11,319 nucleotides of DNA from Campylobacteraceae bacterium (GTDB taxonomy: Bacteria; Campylobacterota; Campylobacteria; Campylobacterales; Sulfurovaceae): NCBI GenBank assembly GCA_027079365.1, contig JALWVW010000339.1, positions 1 through 11,319 on the forward strand. Direction: 5' to 3'. The notes under the pieces are model-generated. The model was not told the origin of the DNA, made no database searches, and saw nothing but the letters and a program-made list of their open reading frames with translations. Positions 7,584-11,319 of this stretch are shown here, in pieces; the stretch's first letter is position 1, and each line of letters begins with the position of its first letter. A program made the translations under genes and the position numbers.

Positions 7584-8915
7584 CTATGCTGACTTTGCCA
7601 CAAAGCGTAGCCAGAGATAGCCAAACAGTCCTGCAAAAAGTGAAGCTGATAAGATGCCGACTTTTGCTTGAAAAACCAGTTCCGGCGTATTGATAAATGC
7701 TAGATCTGCCACAAATATCGACATAGTAAAGCCTATGCCTCCGAGAAATGCCACACCAAAAACCTGGCTCATTGTGCTGCCTTTTGGCAGGGTGGCTATC
7801 TTGAGTTTGATCGCCAGCCACACGACGCCAAAAATACCCAATACCTTGCCGACGACCAACCCCATGATCACGCCCAGTGAGACAGGTGTCATGATGGTCG
7901 AGCCTATAGAACCAAAGTCTATTGCTATCCCTGCATTTGCCAGTGCGAACAGAGGAATAATAATCAAGGCCACAGGCAGGTGTAAGGTGTGCTCCAGTCT
8001 GGCTGCAGGAGTACCTATGTCGTTGATATTCTCCTGCAGTCTGAGAAGAATGGCCTTTTGCCTCTCATTCATCTCCTCTTTATTCTCCGCAGAGTAACTA
8101 TCATATTCATCCAGAAGCACCTTCGCATCCTTTCTGAAGCTTCCCGGTACACGCTTGGGTCTAGAGGGGATGGCAAGGGCAGCGATCACCCCTGCGATCG
8201 TAGCATGCACACCTGATTCGAGCATAAAAAACCACATCAAGATACCTACAATAAAATAGGGCAAGATCATGTGAATACCAAAGCGATTGAATATCACCAT
8301 GACCAGAAAAGAAGCAGCAGCCAAAGCCAGAGGCAACATATGAATCTGCTCCGTATAAAAGAGTGCAATCACCAAGACAGCACCCAGGTCATCTACAATA
8401 GCCAACGCAACCAAAAAGGTCACCAATGCCGTAGGCACCCTCTTGCCCAGAAGTACCAGTGCTGAAATGGCAAAAGCGATGTCTGTGGCCATGGGTACAC
8501 CCCAGCCTTCTGCCCCAGGTGTCTCGGATGTCACAGCGAGATAGATCAATGCAGGAAAAGCCATACCCCCCACTGCTGCAAGGATGGGTAGAATTGCTAC
8601 CTTGATATTGGAAAGTTCCCCTACCAGTATCTCTCTTTTGATCTCCAGCCCGATCACAAAGAAGAAGATAGCCATCAGTCCATCATTGATCCAATGATGG
8701 ATGGTGTGAGAAAATTCCCAAGAACCCACATTGAATTCCACTTTGGTATGAAAAAAATCTGCATAACTCTCTGTCAGTGGCGAATTGGCAAGCACCAGTG
8801 CCAAGAGGGTCATGAACATCAAGATCATTCCTGTCGTGGTCTGAGCATGCATAAAGCGTTCAAATGGTGTGGATACCTTCCTAAAAACTTTTTCCCATGG
8901 TGCATATAGTTTCAT
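7584..8915 (-). CDS. nhaA: Na+/H+ antiporter NhaA
   Basis: This 443-residue inner-membrane protein exchanges cytoplasmic Na+ (or Li+) for periplasmic H+ and supports pH and salt homeostasis. The full NhaA pattern is present: WINDGLMAIFFFVIGLEIKRE at the third membrane region (75-95), MATDIAFA with D145 (equivalent to E. coli D133), the ion-site pair D175-D176 in IVDDLGA, FALANAGI (323-330), K357 in the GK-LGI motif (equivalent to K300), and GGIGFTMSIF (392-401). It is longer than the 388-residue E. coli protein, mainly through a charged segment at about 250-312 that probably forms a cytoplasmic loop. The N-terminal APWEKVFRK helix precedes the first membrane span. The start follows an AAGAAGAG site. 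It lies 64 bases downstream of the HMA gene on the same strand, separated by an inverted repeat, so it may have partly independent expression. Confidence 0.96.
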   Translation of the reverse strand: MKLYAPWEKVFRKVSTPFERFMHAQTTTGMILMFMTLLALVLANSPLTESYADFFHTKVEFNVGSWEFSHTIHHWINDGLMAIFFFVIGLEIKREILVGELSNIKVAILPILAAVGGMAFPALIYLAVTSETPGAEGWGVPMATDIAFAISALVLLGKRVPTALVTFLVALAIVDDLGAVLVIALFYTEQIHMLPLALAAASFLVMVIFNRFGIHMILPYFIVGILMWFFMLESGVHATIAGVIAALAIPSRPKRVPGSFRKDAKVLLDEYDSYSAENKEEMNERQKAILLRLQENINDIGTPAARLEHTLHLPVALIIIPLFALANAGIAIDFGSIGSTIMTPVSLGVIMGLVVGKVLGIFGVVWLAIKLKIATLPKGSTMSQVFGVAFLGGIGFTMSIFVADLAFINTPELVFQAKVGILSASLFAGLFGYLWLRFVAKSA

Positions 8916-8943
8916 TTAGTTCTCTTCTTTCATATAGTATCTC

Positions 8944-8979
8944 GCTACTTTTCTGTTGCATGATAGGCAAGTAAGTAGC
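8944..8979 (-). repeat. Inverted repeat / RNA hairpin between the HMA gene and nhaA
   Basis: GCTACTT (8944-8950) is exactly complementary to AAGTAGC (8973-8979); nested TTGC (8956-8959) pairs with GCAA (8967-8970) around a 7-base loop, with an asymmetric internal loop between the stems. It begins immediately after the HMA stop codon and ends about 28 bases before the nhaA start. No T-run follows on the minus strand, so it is not a typical terminator. It could be an attenuator, a processing or stability element, or chance. Confidence 0.35.
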
Positions 8980-9258
8980 CTAAGCATTCATTTTCCCCAC
9001 CGCACAGGAGACGAAGCTCTTGGCCTTGGCTGTGGCACCATCGACAAAGCCCATCTCTTCTGTCACAAGTGGGTAGCCGAGTTTCTTGAGGGCAATTGCC
9101 AGATCATCCATCTGTGCATCTTCGATATCAACGGTGATTTTTCTGGGCTCTACGCTGAGATCTACTTCTACTGCGCCAAATTGCTCTTCAAGCTTGCTAG
9201 TCAGCGTGCCCGCACATCCACCACATTTTACATTGATCACTTCCAGTGTTCTTTTCAT
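8980..9258 (-). CDS. Small heavy-metal-associated (HMA) domain protein
   Basis: This 92-residue cytoplasmic protein has the HMA/ferredoxin-like fold pattern: strand TLEVINV (4-10), metal-loop KCGGC with C12 and C15, a helix, the strand VEVDLSVEPRKITVDI, a second helix around 58-68 and a final strand. CxxC in this position binds soft metals such as Cu(I) in copper chaperones and P-type ATPase domains. The loop reads VKCGGC rather than the usual GMTCxxC, so the conserved Met is replaced. A third Cys is at 85 in an extra C-terminal tail of about 20 residues. The start has an AAGGAT site 6 bases upstream. It lies 45 bases after the histidine kinase gene and before nhaA, which suggests a link to metal sensing. 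The exact metal is not shown by the sequence. Confidence 0.85.
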   Translation of the reverse strand: MKRTLEVINVKCGGCAGTLTSKLEEQFGAVEVDLSVEPRKITVDIEDAQMDDLAIALKKLGYPLVTEEMGFVDGATAKAKSFVSCAVGKMNA

Positions 9259-9286
9259 TGAATATCCTTATGCTTTATTTTAAGTG

Positions 9287-9292
9287 ATTATA
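9287..9292 (-). promoter_or_regulatory. Candidate -10 box upstream of the HMA gene
   Basis: The minus strand reads TATAAT in the AT-rich gap between the kinase and HMA genes, about 28 bases before the HMA ATG. No -35 box is evident. It would allow the HMA gene, and perhaps nhaA, to be expressed apart from the two-component genes. Confidence 0.35.
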
Positions 9293-9303
9293 CTTTAACT
9301 TTA

Positions 9304-10527
9304 TTAATCATTCTTATGGTCAAAAAAGAGTCTAAAGGTCGTTCCTCTGCCGGGTTCCGAGTCCAAACCAATATCAATACCGTACTGATCGCAAATGCTT
9401 TTGACGATACTCAGTCCAATGCCAAAACCACCAGACTGACGGGTAGCACGGGCAAAACGCTGATAGATCTTCGTCTGCTCGTCTGCTGCGATACCAATAC
9501 CTTGATCCTCTATGATAAATAGACCATCCTTCAAAGAAATTTTGATAACGGAGCCTGCCGGAGAGTATTTGATCGCATTGCCTATCAGATTGCCAAAGAG
9601 CAGAGAGAGCTGTTGTGTAGGTATCATATAGAGACTGTGGTCTATCTCTGTCTCCAGTGTGATACGCTTGATTTGAGACAGTGGCTGATAGTAGGTCACA
9701 CTCTTTCTCAACACCTCGCCGACCTCTACGACCTCTACCTGCTCTGCAGCTCCAGCAAAGCTCAGATAGGTAAGCGAACGATAGATATCATAGAGCTGTC
9801 TGGTACTGATAGAGATATGATTGAGGCATTTTTGGCTGCAAGTCCCGAGTGAGAGTGCCTGTTCTGCAGACATAGAGAGTGAGGTGATGGGTGTATTGAG
9901 CTCATGGGTGACATCGTTGATGAAGCGCTCTATCTGTATTCTGCGCTCTCTGACTGGATGCATAAATATTCCCGAAAGCATCCATGCGATCACTGTCACT
10001 GCCAGCATCACCAGAAGCACACCCCACATCACACTCTTGCGCAATGCGGCGATCGACTCGGAAAGCATTTTGGTAGATGCAATGATGCGCGCCACCCCCA
10101 TGTGTCCTTTGGAGGCATCTGAAATGAGGACGCTATAGCCATTTTCATTGTAGTAGCCTAAAGGATATTGCTCTAGTGTACTGTTACTCTCCTTATCGTG
10201 CTTCATACGCATAGCCATACAAAACGGATGATCCTGCATCTTACTTAGGTGGGCACCACTGATACGCATACCACGCTTGTCAAGCAGTGTCATGTCGATA
10301 TCCTCCATAGGAGGATAAAAAGCATAGGGTTTCCCCTCCATCTGTGCAGAGATGATACGACTGGCTTCCTTATCTATCACGTGTTCGAGTTTGGCATGTA
10401 CCTTACTCTGCAAGGCACGCTCCTGAGAGATGAAATACCAGTATCCAACCAGCGATATCAACAAAAATGAAGAGAGAAGATAAAGCCCCAGAAAAGAGTA
10501 GAAAGAGCGTTTTTCCAACTCATTCAT
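9304..10527 (-). CDS. Membrane sensor histidine kinase
   Basis: With the ATG at 10527 the protein has 407 residues. Two membrane spans (about 11-33 and 167-189) flank a periplasmic sensor of about 130 residues. It contains a soft-ligand-rich patch, H100, C103, M104, M106, M108 and H110. The cytoplasmic part has the H-box HELNTP with the phosphorylated H208, the N-box around N313 and N317, the G1 motif DQGIGI at 341-346, the G2 motif GFGIGLS at 367-373 and a final G-rich box near 393. It autophosphorylates and passes phosphate to the adjacent response regulator. An in-frame GTG at 10566 would add 13 residues, but the ATG is preferred because it overlaps the regulator stop in ATGAATGA, typical of translational coupling. 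No HAMP linker of normal length is obvious. The signal is unknown; metal is inferred from neighbours. Confidence 0.92.
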   Translation of the reverse strand: MNELEKRSFYSFLGLYLLSSFLLISLVGYWYFISQERALQSKVHAKLEHVIDKEASRIISAQMEGKPYAFYPPMEDIDMTLLDKRGMRISGAHLSKMQDHPFCMAMRMKHDKESNSTLEQYPLGYYNENGYSVLISDASKGHMGVARIIASTKMLSESIAALRKSVMWGVLLVMLAVTVIAWMLSGIFMHPVRERRIQIERFINDVTHELNTPITSLSMSAEQALSLGTCSQKCLNHISISTRQLYDIYRSLTYLSFAGAAEQVEVVEVGEVLRKSVTYYQPLSQIKRITLETEIDHSLYMIPTQQLSLLFGNLIGNAIKYSPAGSVIKISLKDGLFIIEDQGIGIAADEQTKIYQRFARATRQSGGFGIGLSIVKSICDQYGIDIGLDSEPGRGTTFRLFFDHKND

Positions 10528-11173
10528 AACGGTACCCAAGTCCTCTCTGTGTCGTGATCTTCTCACTGCCTATGATCTCCCTGAGATGACGGATGTGAGA
10601 GCGTATCGTGGCATCGGTGGGCATCGTCTCATAATGCCAGATATTTTGGATCAGCTCCTCTGCCGGTATGATTCGATGGGGGTGTGCCAGAAAGTACTCT
10701 AGTAGCTTGGCCTCCTTGGGCTTAAGGATACGACGCCTCCCCGCACCCTCGACCGCCTTGTCTCTAGGGCTATAGGATAATGTGGGGGAGAGGACGATCC
10801 GCGTGTCCTGCTCAATCCTGAAAAGTACCTTGCTCTTCTCTATACGAAGTTTGAGCTCTTCTAGATCAAAAGGTTTGCGAATATAGTCATGGGCTCCTGC
10901 ATCAAAGCTCTCTTTGAGATGCCTTGTATCTTCATAGGCGGTAATGATGATGGCTGGCGTAGTATCATGGTAGCTTCGGATATCCTTGAGCAGCTCGATA
11001 CCGCTCTGTCCGGGAACATTGACATCAAAGATCAGCAGATCATAGTGTGCCCCATCTAGGGTCTCTATTGCCTCAGCAGAGTCAAAAACCCTGTCTACCG
11101 TGTAGAAGTGCTCCAAATAGTCAAGAATGATACCACCAAGTACCGGATCATCCTCCATTAACAATATCTTCAT
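10520..11173 (-). CDS. OmpR/PhoB-family response regulator
   Basis: The 217-residue protein has a receiver domain (1-118) with acidic pocket D8-D9, phospho-acceptor D50 in LLIFDVNVPG, T78 and K100 in the RKPF motif. A C-terminal winged-helix DNA-binding domain (about 125-217) includes LKPKEAKLLEYF, a recognition helix around ATIRSHIRHLR and the ending GLGYRYE. It should act as a DNA-binding transcription factor when phosphorylated by the kinase encoded immediately downstream, with which it overlaps by 8 bases. The start has an AGGA site 8 bases upstream and follows the stop of an upstream same-strand gene by 49 bases. Targets are not shown; neighbouring metal-related genes are likely candidates. 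Confidence 0.94.
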   Translation of the reverse strand: MKILLMEDDPVLGGIILDYLEHFYTVDRVFDSAEAIETLDGAHYDLLIFDVNVPGQSGIELLKDIRSYHDTTPAIIITAYEDTRHLKESFDAGAHDYIRKPFDLEELKLRIEKSKVLFRIEQDTRIVLSPTLSYSPRDKAVEGAGRRRILKPKEAKLLEYFLAHPHRIIPAEELIQNIWHYETMPTDATIRSHIRHLREIIGSEKITTQRGLGYRYE

Positions 11174-11214
11174 TGGCTCGTCCTATCTCTTATCTTCTTT
11201 CTCGATTATCCCGG

Positions 11215-11220
11215 ATTATA
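11215..11220 (-). promoter_or_regulatory. Candidate -10 box upstream of the response regulator
   Basis: The minus strand reads TATAAT directly after the stop codon of the upstream partial gene, about 42 bases before the regulator ATG. There is no recognisable -35 box. It may provide a promoter for the two-component pair in addition to read-through from upstream. Confidence 0.3.
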
Positions 11221-11222
11221 CA

Positions 11223-11319
11223 TTAGTGCGTCTTGATGCGAGGCATATCTCCTTTTTGTACGCGTCCTGACATCATGCCTTTTCCTGCACCATTTCTCAT
11301 CCTTCCATCTCCCATGCCT
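11223..11319 (-). CDS. 3' end of a Gly/Met-rich protein (partial)
   Basis: An open minus-strand frame runs in from the window edge and stops with TAA at 11223-11225. The 31 visible C-terminal residues include 8 Gly and 5 Met plus several Arg/Lys (for example GKGMMSGR), a low-complexity tail. Its stop is 49 bases upstream of the response regulator start on the same strand, so co-transcription is likely. Met-rich tails occur in periplasmic copper- or silver-binding proteins, which would fit the kinase and HMA neighbours, but the visible piece is too short to name a family or show a signal peptide. Some internal Met codons could act as starts, so a coding role rests on frame, composition and context. 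Confidence 0.5.
   Translation of the reverse strand, partial: GMGDGRMRNGAGKGMMSGRVQKGDMPRIKTH

Noticed and set aside
7690..8097. 135-codon plus-strand open frame inside nhaA
   Set aside because: It is antisense to conserved nhaA codons, with composition expected from the complement of a membrane protein gene.
10528..10566. GTG at 10566 as the kinase start
   Set aside because: It would overlap the regulator by 47 bases and add an Arg-rich piece that is really regulator coding sequence in another frame; the ATG in ATGAATGA is the more usual coupled start.

Overview
The window looks like a chromosomal segment of a Campylobacterota (epsilonproteobacterial) bacterium of the Sulfurovum/Sulfurimonas type. 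This is inferred from protein style, AT-rich TATAAT-type promoters lacking clear -35 boxes, and moderate GC with an AT-rich patch. No 16S rRNA or other decisive marker is present.

Layout: a plus-strand gene at the left encodes a fused two-domain siroheme decarboxylase (NirD/NirL- or AhbA/AhbB-like). Everything else of substance is on the minus strand. A convergent gap of 24 bases holds a hairpin. It separates the decarboxylase from a tight two-gene unit, read right to left: a 1549-residue Tat-exported putative lipoprotein of unknown function, then a 518-residue Sec lipoprotein with pentapeptide repeats and a possible beta/gamma-crystallin-like C-terminus. This unit is visibly more AT-rich than its flanks and is the accessory, least explained part of the window.

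Right of a 243-base intergenic region (promoter candidate, perfect 16-base palindrome, possible 20-codon ORF) lies a second minus-strand block. Read right to left it holds the 3' end of a Gly/Met-rich protein (cut by the window edge), an OmpR-type response regulator, a sensor histidine kinase whose start overlaps the regulator's stop (ATGAATGA), a small heavy-metal-associated (HMA) protein with a CGGC motif, and the Na+/H+ antiporter nhaA.

How the genes may work together: the Gly/Met-rich tail, the kinase's His/Cys/Met-rich periplasmic patch and the adjacent HMA protein suggest, by inference, a metal-responsive (possibly copper) two-component system. NhaA is probably read from the same direction but need not share the function. 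The Tat lipoprotein and pentapeptide lipoprotein are almost certainly co-translated or co-transcribed and act together at the cell envelope. No homologous system is recognised, and they are the best candidate for something undescribed. No tRNA, rRNA, CRISPR array, insertion sequence or transposase was seen. No gene-free stretch exceeds 300 bases.
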